A DNA stretch of 64,000 nucleotides from NCBI GenBank assembly GCA_020636435.1, contig JACJXX010000001.1, forward strand, positions 4,481,001-4,545,000, given 5' to 3'. This document shows, one piece after another, positions 8,297 to 16,776 of this stretch. The notes beneath the pieces are model-generated. The model ran no database searches and was not told the origin of the DNA. It saw nothing but the letters and a program-made list of their open reading frames with translations. Every line of letters begins with the position of its first letter. The stretch's first letter is position 1. The stretch is from Lewinellaceae bacterium. GTDB lineage: Bacteria > Bacteroidota > Bacteroidia > Chitinophagales > Saprospiraceae. Position numbers and translations under genes: made by a program.

Positions 8297-8740
8297 TCAA
8301 TTCTTCGATTCCCATTCCTCCAGAAACCTCAGGCAGGCCACGTCCTCCTCGTCCGTACTCGGCTCGTTGGCAAACCAGGCCTCCAGCATTTCCCGTGCCA
8401 CTTCCCCGGAGGTGGCGCGCAGGCTCATGCAGAGGATGTTGGCGTCGTTCCACCTCCGGGCGCCGGCCGCAGTCCGGGCATCCCCGCACAGGGCTGCCCG
8501 GATGCCCTTCACTTTATTGGCCGCCATGCTGATGCCGGTGCCCGTCCAGCAGCAGAGCACCGCCTGATCGTACTCGCCGGCCGCCACTTTTTCGGCTACT
8601 TCGATGGCGACCTTGGTCCAGGGCGAAGGGGTGGCGACCAGGGCGCCGAAGGCGTCTACCTCATGGCCTCTTTTTTTTAGCTCTTCGACGATAACATCTG
8701 TGAGGTGGGTTTTCATGTCGCTTCCTACTGCGATCTTCAT
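8297..8740 (-). CDS. RpiB/LacAB-family sugar-phosphate isomerase
   Basis: A 147-residue protein of the RpiB/LacA/LacB fold, which interconverts aldose and ketose phosphates such as ribose 5-phosphate and ribulose 5-phosphate. It has the N-terminal MKIAVGSDMKTH nucleotide-like fold and the active-site loop CCWTGTGISMAANK with the catalytic Cys. The usual HNDANVL motif reads WNDANIL, so the conserved His is Trp. This variant is characteristic of RpiB paralogues whose substrate may not be ribose 5-phosphate. The ATG at 8740 is preferred to an upstream TTG. It follows a small Cys-containing gene, probably in one operon. Confidence 0.85.
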   Translation of the reverse strand: MKIAVGSDMKTHLTDVIVEELKKRGHEVDAFGALVATPSPWTKVAIEVAEKVAAGEYDQAVLCCWTGTGISMAANKVKGIRAALCGDARTAAGARRWNDANILCMSLRATSGEVAREMLEAWFANEPSTDEEDVACLRFLEEWESKN

Positions 8741-8779
8741 GGTTTTTTTCAATTTAATTCATTGACAAACAGGAGATAT

Positions 8780-9007
8780 TCACTTCCCTTTTTCCACTTC
8801 CGGCGCCCTGAAGCACTTCCGTTCTTCACCCCCGCAGGCGGCGAGGTACGCCGGCTGGCCGTCCGGCCCTACCGGACCCATGGTGCGCAGGCACCAGTAG
8901 GCGGTGCTGGCCGGGTCGAAATCGAGAAAGGGCTTGCCGCCGCCTTCCGTCGTGCCATAGGCGTTCTTGCCGCGCAGGTAGCGGCAGTAGGGGGTAGGAG
9001 AGTCCAT
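8780..9007 (-). CDS. Small cysteine-containing protein (75 aa), unknown
   Basis: A 75-residue frame with five Cys in conserved-looking settings: PYCRYLRGKNAYG, AYWCLRTMGPVGPDGQP, AACGGEERKC. The spacing suggests a metal-binding fold. The pattern resembles small uncharacterised Bacteroidota proteins I have seen, but no name can be given. It ends 39 bases before the rpiB-like start on the same strand, so the two may be co-transcribed. Its reality rests on composition and context only. Confidence 0.5.
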   Translation of the reverse strand: MDSPTPYCRYLRGKNAYGTTEGGGKPFLDFDPASTAYWCLRTMGPVGPDGQPAYLAACGGEERKCFRAPEVEKGK

Positions 9008-9053
9008 GAATTATTATTGAATGGTTATGGTTCAATTACTTATGCGCTACTTG

Positions 9054-9166
9054 GGCTACCCTTCTAACCTTGGACAGCGTCATACATCGTACACACAAAG
9101 GCTCCGGCTGTGTCCGTACCTCGTACACAACCCCAGCCCATTCTGTCCAAAGTTAGACGGATACCC
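9054..9166. mobile_element. TIR element copy 1 (113 bp, MITE-like)
   Basis: Imperfect terminal inverted repeats (GGCTACCCTTCTAA at the left; the right end complements to GGGTATCCGTCTAA) continue inward to TTGGACAG on both sides. The flanks are GCTACTTG (9046-9053) and CCTACTTG (9167-9174), an 8-bp target duplication with one mismatch. The core has CGTACAC-type units. It has no coding capacity. Related copies lie at 28941 and 45750. Confidence 0.7.
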
Positions 9167-9225
9167 CCTACTTGACAATATTGTGCTTCACAGATGTGAA
9201 GTTGATCCACGGGTTCCTGGTTTCA

Positions 9226-9298
9226 CTGTTCCACGGCCCCATGGGTGGCAACCAACAATGAAACAATGGAACAATGAAGCCATGAAACCATGAAACTT
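9226..9298. repeat. Octamer/heptamer inverted array
   Basis: GGTTTCA and GTTCCA units on one side are mirrored by AATGAAACAATGGAAC, ATGAAGCC and ATGAAACC units on the other, giving a loose palindrome built of about eight-base repeats, just beyond the 3' end of the FAD-subunit gene. Confidence 0.55.
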
Positions 9299-10307
9299 AA
9301 CCGATCGCCTCCATCACCGCCCGCTTCAGCAGCGTCTGAAACAGCGGAACCTTATAGGCGTTGTGAGCCAGCGGGGTAGCGCCTTCCACGGCTTTTTTGG
9401 CGGCCTGAGCCACCACCTTTTCGTCGATCATCTTGCCCTTCAGCGCCTCCTCGGCCGCCTCGCGGCGCAGGGGGATGGGCGCCGCTGCTCCGAAGATAAT
9501 GCGGGCATCCCGGCATTTTTTGCCGTCCATCTGCAGCACTACTGCCACATCGCCCATGCTCCAGTCGTAGCTCTCGCGCTGGCCCTGCTTGATGTAGAAA
9601 GCGCGGGTGCTTTCCTTCACCGGCGGCAGCATGATGTTGGTGATGATTTCCTGGTTGGTGGCCACGTTTTCGCAGGTGACATTCACTTCCGAGGGGGTAA
9701 AGAACTCCGACAACGGAATGACGCGCTTGCCTTCCGCGCCGGTCAATTCCACCTGGCCGTCGTAAGCCACCAGGGCAGTCGCCAGGGAGGACGGGTGCAC
9801 ACAGGGGCAGACATTGGTCAGGAAGATGGAGTGAAACTGGTTCTGCCCGATCTGGGCGAAGCAGGTTGTGCCGCCCTTCTTCCGGCAATGGTGGCCGCTG
9901 CTGCGGAAATACCAGCAACGCGGGCGCTGCATCAGGTTGCCGCCCATGGTGGCCATGTTGCGGATTTGCGGAGTGGCGGCGTGGGACGCCGCCTCGTGCA
10001 GGGCCCGGTAGTGTTTTTTCACTTCCGGGCTGTTCTCCAGGTCCGCAATCGTCACCATGGGGCCGAAGGCCAGGCCCTTCTCGTTGTCATAAGAAAGCTT
10101 ATCCAGGCCCGGGATGTTCTTCAGGTCGATCACCCGTCCCGGCTCCAGGATGCCCTCCTTGATGAGGTCGAGCAGGTCGGTGCCGGCGGCTTTGACGACC
10201 CTGGCCGAGCCGTCGGTTTTCGTCACCATAGCTTCCGGCACGGTGCTGTCCATCATGTCGATAGCTTCGGCGATGCTCGGCGCTTTTATATATTCGAAAC
10301 GGTTCAT
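9297..10307 (-). CDS. Molybdenum hydroxylase FAD-binding subunit (YagS/PaoB-like)
   Basis: The 336-residue FAD subunit of a xanthine-dehydrogenase-family enzyme. FAD-binding blocks are KAAGTDLLDLIKEG near the N-terminus and ATPQIRNMATMGGNLMQR in the middle. Right after this comes a Cys-rich insert (RCWYF, HHCRKK, TTCF) like the extra [4Fe-4S]-binding loop of E. coli PaoB. The C-terminal CO-dehydrogenase flavoprotein domain (YDWSMGDVAVVLQMDG) is intact. It is the last gene of a three-gene minus-strand operon, 35 bases after the molybdenum subunit. The substrate is probably an aromatic aldehyde or N-heterocycle, but the sequence does not settle it. Confidence 0.88.
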   Translation of the reverse strand: MNRFEYIKAPSIAEAIDMMDSTVPEAMVTKTDGSARVVKAAGTDLLDLIKEGILEPGRVIDLKNIPGLDKLSYDNEKGLAFGPMVTIADLENSPEVKKHYRALHEAASHAATPQIRNMATMGGNLMQRPRCWYFRSSGHHCRKKGGTTCFAQIGQNQFHSIFLTNVCPCVHPSSLATALVAYDGQVELTGAEGKRVIPLSEFFTPSEVNVTCENVATNQEIITNIMLPPVKESTRAFYIKQGQRESYDWSMGDVAVVLQMDGKKCRDARIIFGAAAPIPLRREAAEEALKGKMIDEKVVAQAAKKAVEGATPLAHNAYKVPLFQTLLKRAVMEAIG

Positions 10308-10342
10308 ATCTCAATTTTAATTTTGGCTTTAGACAATTCAGT

Positions 10343-12787
10343 TTAGCTCACGCCCAGGGCCGCCAGTACTTTCTGTGGCGACATGGGCAATTCGTAGAGG
10401 CGCACCCCAATGGCATTGTAGACCGCATTGGCGATGGCTCCTGCCGTCGGCACATTGGCCGGCTCGCCAATGCCGGAAGCATCGGTGCTGGAGAAGGCCC
10501 CGTAGTGCTCGATGAGCACCGTTTCGATCTTGGGAATCTCTCTGGAGTAGGGCAGTTTGTACTGGTCGAGGTTGGCATTCACCTGATGCCCGGTATTGAG
10601 ATCCAGAATGCGGTCTTCATACAAGGCATATCCAATGCCCATGATGACGCCGCCGTTGATCTGGCTCTCCACCTGCATGGGGTTCAGCGGGCGGCCGCAA
10701 CTGTGAGCGGCGACCACGCGCTCCACCTTGATGAAGCCCGTTTCGGTATCCACCAGCACTTCGGCAAACTGCACGGAGCCGAGGCGGCCGTATCCGATGC
10801 CGTTGCCGATCTCGAACCCGCCGTAATCGTCCGGCCGGCTGGCGGTCGCCAGGATCTGGTTGGTGCGCATTTTCTTGGTAGCCTCGCCAAAGGACATTTT
10901 TTTCGAGCTGTCCGACTTGGAATAGGCTTCGCCGTTCTTCATTTCCAAATCCGAAATCTCGACATCCCAGGCGCCGGCTACCTGCCCCAGCAGTTCCATC
11001 TTGGCCTTGTAGGCAGCGTTGCGGACGGCAGGCGTTATAGAACCAGCGGTCACGCTACCGCCAGAGCCTGGCCCGTCGGGGTAGATTGTATCGCCGATCT
11101 TTACCGTAATGTCCTCCGCCATCAGGCCCAGCTCTTCTGCTACAACCTGAGCCAGAATAGTCCGGGTGCCGGTGCCGATATCCTGTACGCTGGACATGAC
11201 CTCCACCGAACCGTCCTTATTGATGCGCACGGTTGCGGAGCTGTTCAGGTTGATGAAGCGGGTCCAGTGCCCCTGCGCCATGCCGAAGCCCCGCTTGATG
11301 GGGCCGGGGTCGGAGCCGGGTTTTTTGTACTTCCAGCCGAAGGCTTCGGCGCCCTTCATCCGCTGCAGTTTGCGCACCTCGTGTTTATCGATGATGTCCC
11401 GGTACTTCACCGGGTCCATCCCCAGGCGCTCGGCGGCCTCGTCGATGAGTTGTTCCAGGGCGAAGATGCCCTGAACATTGCCCGGCGCCCGAAAGGCAGC
11501 GCCTGGCCCGGCGTGGGTAAATACATCATATTGAGCCTGACGGAAGTTCGGGCACTCGTACAAATCCTGTGCTACCCGGCCCACGCCGGCGCCCAGGCCT
11601 ACGCCTGCCGTGCCGTAGGAGGTCAGGTCGATGGCCGACAGCGTTCCATCCTTCCTCACCCCGATCTTCAGCATTTGGTGAGAGTTGGGGCGGTTGCCGG
11701 CTGACAAGTGCTCCTCTTCGCGGTCGAGCATGAGCTTCACCGGCCGCCCGGATTTTTTGGACAGTATGGTGGCCATTACGCCGAAGTGCCCGGCACCAAA
11801 TTTGGCGCCAAATCCGCCGCCCATGTATTCGGTGATCACCCGTACCTTGCTCTTGGGAAGATCAAACAAGGACGACAGGTCGTCGCGCACGCCGGCGGTA
11901 TTCTGGGTGGAAGCATATACCGTCAGCATGTCGGGCTTCCAGTCGGCCACCACGCCGTGGGTCTCCAGGGCGCAGTGGGTCTGTACCTGCGTGCGGAACT
12001 CCCCTTCCACGACGAAGTCCGCTTCGGCAAAGCCTTTTTCAACATCGCCGCGAGGGCCGCCCAGGAAGCTGCCGGTCGAAGGGCCGCGCAGGTTGCCTTC
12101 TTGTTCGTCTGCGGATTTAACGCCGACATCGCCCTCGTTGCCCTCGTCTTCTACCTTCTTTTCGAATACGAGGGGAGCGCCTTTCTTGCGCGCCTTGTCC
12201 AGTTCAAGGACAAAAGGCTTGGTTTCGTATTCTACCTTGATCAGCTTCGCCGCTTCGTTGGCGATGTACTGCGATTCGGCGGCCACTGCGGCGATGGGCT
12301 GCCCGACGTAGCGCAGCAGGGGCAGTTCTTCTATGTTATAGGTTTCCGCCGGAGCATCGTGCCCGCTTTCCCGTTCCACCGATCCTCCGGGCTCCATTTT
12401 CAATACATGCACGGCATGAACGCCGGGGTAGCGGCGGGCCGCCGATACATCCAGCGATTTGATGCGGGCGTGAGGATGGGGAGAGCGAAGGAATTTGCCG
12501 AACAGCATGCCCGGCAGTTGGATGTCTGCCGTATACTTGGCGGCGCCCGTCACCTTGTAGATGGCGTCGATGCGTTTGGTGCGTTTGCCGACCACATTCA
12601 ATTTTTCGTTGATGGGAAGAGCGGGTGGCTCGTCGATCGATACTTCCCGCTCCATTTCCGTCAGGCCGTGCCCGGGCACGCCGTAGGGCAATTTCACCTT
12701 CTTGGAGTAAAGGTGCTTCGCCGGGGCGTGCGCTTTGGTGTCAGGCGCAACCGGTAAAACGATTTTCTTTTTATTGGGATTGGCCAT
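10343..12787 (-). CDS. Molybdenum hydroxylase large subunit (YagR/PaoC-like)
   Basis: The 814-residue molybdopterin-binding catalytic subunit of a xanthine dehydrogenase/aldehyde oxidase family enzyme. It has a polar N-terminal extension, the N-terminal domain starting near RTKRIDAIYKVTGAAKYTAD, the cofactor-contacting EYMGGGFGAKFG and HAGPGAAFRAPG segments, and the C-terminal GIGEPANVPTAGAIANA block carrying the catalytic Glu. It lies between the [2Fe-2S] and FAD genes. The protein has no signal of its own, so export would rely on the Tat signal of the small subunit. Family is secure; substrate unknown. Confidence 0.93.
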   Translation of the reverse strand: MANPNKKKIVLPVAPDTKAHAPAKHLYSKKVKLPYGVPGHGLTEMEREVSIDEPPALPINEKLNVVGKRTKRIDAIYKVTGAAKYTADIQLPGMLFGKFLRSPHPHARIKSLDVSAARRYPGVHAVHVLKMEPGGSVERESGHDAPAETYNIEELPLLRYVGQPIAAVAAESQYIANEAAKLIKVEYETKPFVLELDKARKKGAPLVFEKKVEDEGNEGDVGVKSADEQEGNLRGPSTGSFLGGPRGDVEKGFAEADFVVEGEFRTQVQTHCALETHGVVADWKPDMLTVYASTQNTAGVRDDLSSLFDLPKSKVRVITEYMGGGFGAKFGAGHFGVMATILSKKSGRPVKLMLDREEEHLSAGNRPNSHQMLKIGVRKDGTLSAIDLTSYGTAGVGLGAGVGRVAQDLYECPNFRQAQYDVFTHAGPGAAFRAPGNVQGIFALEQLIDEAAERLGMDPVKYRDIIDKHEVRKLQRMKGAEAFGWKYKKPGSDPGPIKRGFGMAQGHWTRFINLNSSATVRINKDGSVEVMSSVQDIGTGTRTILAQVVAEELGLMAEDITVKIGDTIYPDGPGSGGSVTAGSITPAVRNAAYKAKMELLGQVAGAWDVEISDLEMKNGEAYSKSDSSKKMSFGEATKKMRTNQILATASRPDDYGGFEIGNGIGYGRLGSVQFAEVLVDTETGFIKVERVVAAHSCGRPLNPMQVESQINGGVIMGIGYALYEDRILDLNTGHQVNANLDQYKLPYSREIPKIETVLIEHYGAFSSTDASGIGEPANVPTAGAIANAVYNAIGVRLYELPMSPQKVLAALGVS

Positions 12788-12863
12788 AATTTCAGTTTTT
12801 TCGTAAGCCAGGCGGGTATCGCCCGGAATGTTTTTTTGTAACAGAAGGGCAAAAGCCGCGCGC

Positions 12864-13508
12864 CTATTGGTTCATTTTTTTGGCGGCGGCCAGCGTGGCG
12901 TCGAACACCTTGGGATAGGTGCCGCAGCGGCACAGGTTGCCGCTCGTAGCCGTTTTTACATCATCGAGGGTGGGCTTGGGGTTGCGCTCCAGCAGGCCGG
13001 CGCAGCTCATGACCATGCCCGGCGTGCAAAAGCCGCACATGGCGGCGTCGTGCTCGATAAAGGCTTCCTGCACCGGATGCAGTTCTCCGCCTTTGGCCAG
13101 GCCTTCGACGGTAGTTACTTCGCGGCCCTCTGCGTCCACAGCCAGGGTCATGCAGGAGTTGACCGGCTTGCCGTCGAGCCAGACCGTGCAGGCCGAGCAG
13201 GCGCCCCGGTCGCACACTACTTTGGTGCCGGTGAGGTGCAGGTGTTCCCGCAGGGCGTCGGCCAGAGTGGTGCGGGGTTCTATCCAGAGGGTGCGCTGCT
13301 GGCCGTTGACCATAAACTTCACCTCCGTCTCCCCGGGGCCGAGAATGGCAGTTTTCGCAGGAGCAGGCTCTGCCGCCTTAAAGCTCAGCATGCCCGAAGC
13401 CAGGGCCACAGTGCCCGCTGTCGTCACGCCGGCGCCCCGCAGAAATGCCCGCCTGGAAACGCCCTGTTTCATTTTGTCCGGCGATCTTTCTTTGGAATCG
13501 TTCTTCAT
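12864..13508 (-). CDS. Molybdenum hydroxylase [2Fe-2S] subunit with Tat signal (YagT/PaoA-like)
   Basis: The 214-residue electron-transfer subunit. The N-terminus has a twin-arginine signal, SRRAFLRGAG (from about residue 18), followed by a hydrophobic stretch, so the enzyme is probably exported folded to the periplasm. The plant-ferredoxin-type cluster is CDRGACSACTVWLDGKPVNSC without its last residues, and the helical second cluster uses CGFCTPGMVMSC and CRCGTYPKV. It is the first gene of the operon. The gene order is FeS, Mo, FAD, unlike the FeS, FAD, Mo order of E. coli paoABC. Confidence 0.93.
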   Translation of the reverse strand: MKNDSKERSPDKMKQGVSRRAFLRGAGVTTAGTVALASGMLSFKAAEPAPAKTAILGPGETEVKFMVNGQQRTLWIEPRTTLADALREHLHLTGTKVVCDRGACSACTVWLDGKPVNSCMTLAVDAEGREVTTVEGLAKGGELHPVQEAFIEHDAAMCGFCTPGMVMSCAGLLERNPKPTLDDVKTATSGNLCRCGTYPKVFDATLAAAKKMNQ

Positions 13509-13600
13509 GATTCTTCTTTTGGTTGTAGATAGAAATTAGGATTTTTTTGAAGGACAATAAAAATACGATTTTTTCTTTTGGTTTGGTAGTATAGCCCGAA

Positions 13601-13642
13601 CAAAGTGGAGGGTGGGCGGATAAAGGGCGCCCCTCCACTTTG
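13601..13642. repeat. GC-rich palindrome
   Basis: CAAAGTGGAGGG and its exact complement CCCTCCACTTTG flank an 18-base spacer. It lies between the molybdenum hydroxylase operon and a gene relic. It could be a terminator-like hairpin or a palindromic repeat. Confidence 0.5.
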
Positions 13643-13686
13643 CCCGGGCACTGCCCTAAGGATAGCCTCACGGCGGTAGTTGCTGA

Positions 13687-13962
13687 ACCGGTAGCTATTC
13701 CTCCCACCAGCCCAATCACCCTACCATCGACCTGGAATTCTGGAATAAGGCCGGAACGCTGGCCCGCGAATTCGTCGTTTTTCACGAGCTGGGGCATTGC
13801 CGCCAGGCCCGGGACCACCGCGAGGGCGTCAACGCGGACGGCACTTGCGTTAGCCTGATGCGCAGCGGGCTGGAGGCTTGCCGGGACAATTACAACCGGG
13901 TTACGCGGGCGGGCTATCTGGATGAGTTGTTCGACCCGGTGTTTTTTGATACGATTCAGTGA
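13687..13962 (+). pseudogene. Zinc metalloprotease C-terminal relic
   Basis: After an in-frame stop at 13684 the frame reads TIDLEFWNKAGTLAREFVVF, then HELGHC with QARDH, GTCVSLMRSGLEAC, and YLDELFDPVFFDTIQ before a TGA. HELGH plus a downstream His-rich segment is the zincin HExxH metal site, and the block order matches small secreted metallopeptidases of Bacteroidetes. There is no start codon, signal peptide or N-terminal half, so this is a truncated remnant. It sits just outside the mobile-element zone and was probably broken by rearrangement there. Confidence 0.5.
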
Positions 13963-14184
13963 GTGTGATCGAGCGATCGAACATCAACCCATTTTGGCTC
14001 AGGATTTTTTTCGGAAGGTCAGAAGCCCATTGGAGGGGTTAAATTTGTGACCTTACTGCTGTACGCCATGGTTTTTTGCGGCTGGGATACCCTGACAATG
14101 TAGCATGGTTTAATGGTTTTTTGTATTTTGAGGGGCTGTTTTGGGCCTCGGGCGGCTAAGGAAAGCGTGCTCGCGATTACGGAA

Positions 14185-14206
14185 ATATCAACGAATTCGT
14201 TGATAT
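14185..14206. repeat. Perfect 22-bp palindrome near the IS91 left end
   Basis: ATATCAACGAA followed by its exact complement TTCGTTGATAT, with no spacer. It lies directly outside the first IS91 unit, 6 bases before a GTTGAAC motif. It may be a protein-binding site or part of the element end. Confidence 0.5.
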
Positions 14207-14306
14207 ACACATGTTGAACTAAACCGCCGTACCGGCGGTAGCTTTTGACCTCCAAAAGTCTTAACTCGTAAAGCGAAAGGTTATTATTTCACCAAACCGC
14301 TTTACA

Positions 14307-15149
14307 ATGAAACCATTAAGAGCGAAGATGTTGCGCTACATGGAGCGCAGGGGCTACAGCCCATCGACAATCAGGTCTTACATGATGTGGGTATTGCAAT
14401 TTGCTTTGCATTACGGCAAGAGCCCGGATTTGTTAACCGAAGAAGACATTGGGGCCTATTTTGACCACCTGAGGCGAAGCCGGCAGTTAAGCCAAAGCAG
14501 CCTGGCTGGCTGTTACAGCGGCATCAAGCTGCTGTGGGAGAAGGTGTTGGGGCGGAGCTGGAACGCCAACAAATTGCCGCGAAGCAAAAGAGCCAAGACG
14601 CTGCCGGAAGTTTTGTCGGAAGAAGAAGTGCGGCAGCTTATTTGCCAGACAAAGAACCTCAAGCACCGGGCGTTCCTCAAAGTATTGTATACTACGGGTG
14701 TCCGGGTAGGGGAGCTGGTGAAGCTCAAGCCCGGAGACATTGATTCCAAGCGGATGGTTGTGCGGGTAGAGATGGGCAAAGGAAAAAAGAGCCGATACAC
14801 GGTTTTGTCAATGCCCTTGCTGAAGGAATTACGGGCCTATTGGCTGGAATACCGGCCGCGGGTTTATTTGTTTGAAGGGCAGGTGCCGGGGCGGCATATC
14901 AGCATCCGCACGGTACAAACCGTGTTCAAGCAGGCATGCAAGCGCATTGGCCTGCGCAAGCAAGTAGGGGTGCATGTGCTGCGCCATCCCGTCTTGCGAG
15001 ACGGGACCACGCATTTACTGGAAAACGGAGTGGATACGCTGACGGTGAAGGCGCTGCTGGGCCATTCTGACATATCCACCACTGCGCGCTACGTGCATGT
15101 GCAAAACAGCCGGATGAAAGGCCTGCCGGATTTGTTGGCCCATTGGTAA
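14307..15149 (+). CDS. Tyrosine recombinase of IS91 unit 1
   Basis: A 280-residue phage-integrase-type recombinase: SAM-like N-terminal domain (MLRYMERRGYSPSTIRSYMM) and catalytic domain with the first Arg in TTGVRVGELVKL, the HxxR box HVLRH, a late His in LLGHSDISTT and the nucleophile Tyr in ARYVHV. The sequence after HVLRH reads PVLRDGTTHLLENG, where the family normally has about SFATHLLENG; the extra residues come from an 18-bp palindrome inserted in frame. The change is next to an active-site residue, so activity is doubtful. It sits 6 bases upstream of the transposase gene, an arrangement shared by all three units. Confidence 0.85.
   Translation: MKPLRAKMLRYMERRGYSPSTIRSYMMWVLQFALHYGKSPDLLTEEDIGAYFDHLRRSRQLSQSSLAGCYSGIKLLWEKVLGRSWNANKLPRSKRAKTLPEVLSEEEVRQLICQTKNLKHRAFLKVLYTTGVRVGELVKLKPGDIDSKRMVVRVEMGKGKKSRYTVLSMPLLKELRAYWLEYRPRVYLFEGQVPGRHISIRTVQTVFKQACKRIGLRKQVGVHVLRHPVLRDGTTHLLENGVDTLTVKALLGHSDISTTARYVHVQNSRMKGLPDLLAHW
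14988..15005. repeat. 18-bp palindrome inside the integrase gene
   Basis: CCCGTCTTGCGAGACGGG. It stands where the family has about six bases, so the net change is +12 and the frame is kept. Confidence 0.65.
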
Positions 15150-15276
15150 GAGGCTATGGGCCGGCCCAAATACGAAGTAGCTGATGTTTTTCGGCTCAGC
15201 GGGCAGGCTTACCGTTCGAAGCATAAGCTGAGCAAAGTTCAGCATAAGGCCATGCGGGCGATAGAGCAGTGCCGCA

Positions 15277-15294
15277 CCCCGATAGCCATCGGGG
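15277..15294. repeat. 18-bp palindrome in transposase 1, first copy
   Basis: CCCCGATAGCCATCGGGG, read in frame as PIAIG between QCRT and ALGGH, where the intact sibling transposase reads RCRTAALGGH. Confidence 0.65.
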
Positions 15295-15352
15295 CGTTAG
15301 GAGGGCATTTGGATGCCTGCGATCAATGCGGCCACATTCGCATCAGTTATAA

Positions 15353-15370
15353 CCCCGATGGCTATCGGGG
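15353..15370. repeat. 18-bp palindrome in transposase 1, second copy (inverted)
   Basis: CCCCGATGGCTATCGGGG, the reverse complement of the copy at 15277. It replaces the SC codons of ISYNSCRNRHCPKC by PDGYRG, keeping the frame. Confidence 0.65.
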
Positions 15371-15398
15371 CCGCAACCGGCACTGCCCGAAGTGCCAG

Positions 15399-15446
15399 CC
15401 CTGTGGAATAACTGCCATAAAACTGCCCTGCGCCTATTCCACAGGG
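15399..15446. mobile_element. 48-bp palindromic micro-element, copy A
   Basis: Ends CCCTGTGGAATA and TATTCCACAGGG (12-bp perfect inverted repeat), total 48 bp. It is flanked by CCAG on both sides (15395-15398, 15447-15450). Removing element plus one CCAG restores CPKCQGLAREAWLEAR. Confidence 0.8.
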
Positions 15447-16307
15447 CCAGGGCTTAGCGCGGGAAGCCTGGCTGGAGGCGCGGCAAGCGGAGCTTTTGCC
15501 AGTGGGGTATTTTCACGTTGTTTTTACCCTTCCGGCGCAGATTGGCGATATAGTTCGCTACAATGAGCGGCTGTTGTATGGAACGCTGTTCCAGGAGGCG
15601 TGGGCAGCCTTGTCGAAGCTGTGTGCAGACAGGCATTACCTGGGCGCCCGGCCTGGGATGGTGGCCGTTTTGCATAGTTGGGGCCAGAACTTGCACTACC
15701 ACCCTCATATCCACTGCATCGTACCGGGAGGAGGCTTGAGGGGCGGCAAATGGGCCTCGGCGCGCGAGGAGTTCTTTGTACCGGTGCAGGCTCTGTCGGC
15801 CATGTTCAAGGGCAAGTTTGTCAGCGCTTTGCGCCGGCATTACCAGGCTGGGCGCCTGCGCCTGGATGGTTTGTGCAGCCGTTTTCGCGGCAAGCAGGCC
15901 TTCGACAGCTTGCTGAACAGGCTGATGGTTCAGGATTGGGTAGTATATGCCAAGGCGCCGTTTGCTGGGCCGGAGCAGTTGCTGGGCTATCTGGGGCGTT
16001 ATACCCACCGGGTGGCCATTAGCAACCACCGTATTGTGTCCCTTGACAAGGATACGGTTTGCTTTCGCTGGCGAGATTACGCCGACGGCAACCGGCAGAA
16101 GGTGATGTGCTTGTCGCATGAGGAGTTTATCCGGCGGTTCTTGCAGCATTGCCTGCCTGCCCGGTTCTGTAAAATCCGGTACTACGGCATCCTGTCGAAC
16201 CGGTTGCGAACGCAGGCTTTGGCCATTTGCCGACAGGCCTTGGGAATAAAACCGCTGCCCAAACTTCCGGCTCTATCCTGGCAGGAGCGCTATCGGCAAG
16301 CCACGGG

Positions 16308-16355
16308 CCCTGTGGAATAGACGCAGAGCAGTTTTATGGCAGTTATTCCACAGGG
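16308..16355. mobile_element. 48-bp palindromic micro-element, copy B (inverted)
   Basis: Same ends as copy A. Its reverse complement is nearly identical to copy A, with about three differences. It is flanked by CGGG on both sides (16304-16307, 16356-16359). Removing it restores QATGIDWEVCPACGTG in the transposase. Confidence 0.8.
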
Positions 16356-16776
16356 CGGGCATTGATTGGGAGGTGTGCCCGGCGTGCGGCACAGGCCGCA
16401 TGTTGACGGTTGTCTGGATACCGGCCGGGCGAGCGCCGCCCTCTTGCCTTTTACCCCGGCACACCCAATTGCCTACGGCTCAGGTAGGGACAGGCCATGC
16501 CTGAGGTAGTTTTTTTATGGTTGAATGCAGCCATTTTGCTTGAAAAAGAAGGAAGAAACGGCTATTTTAGGCTGCGGTTGCTGGCTGAAGCGCAGAAAGG
16601 CGCTTCCGGCAAAGTAAAGGCAAAGCGAGAAGGCCGCAAAAGAGCCCTTGGATAGGCCGATACAATGCCCATAAGAGACGTCGGGTTTGGCGGCTCAGTC
16701 CAACTGCATTGTATCTGACAGCACCGCTGCGCGGCCCCGGCAGATACAATGCTTAAAGTTCTCGGCAATTAGAAAA

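Larger units (their letters stand above)
15156..16504 (+). pseudogene. IS91-family transposase, unit 1 (broken by four palindromic insertions)
   Basis: Reading across the insertions gives an HUH rolling-circle transposase: N-terminal zinc-binding segment (GGHLDACDQCGHIRIS, NRHCPKCQ), then GLAREAWLEARQAELLPVGY, the HUH-type HYHPHIHCIVPGGG, RWRDYADG, and a C-terminal zinc pair CPACGTGRM. Two 18-bp palindromes (15277, 15353) are in frame. Two 48-bp elements (15399, 16308), each with a 4-bp target duplication, add 52 bases and shift the frame; the first joins CPKCQ to an out-of-frame tail and the second creates a stop at 16318. It cannot make a full protein as it stands. Confidence 0.8.
14220..16757 (+). 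mobile_element. IS91-family unit 1 (integrase plus HUH transposase)
   Basis: The left end follows GTTGAAC (14213-14219) and starts TAAACCGCCGTACCGGCGG, a hairpin shared in form with unit 2. The right end has GATACAATGC (16659), its complement GCATTGTATC (16706) and GATACAATGC again (16743), then stops at GTTC (16758-16761), the flank known for the oriIS end of IS91-family elements. Cargo is a tyrosine integrase and a transposase broken by micro-palindromes. The ends are inferred by comparing units. Confidence 0.6.
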
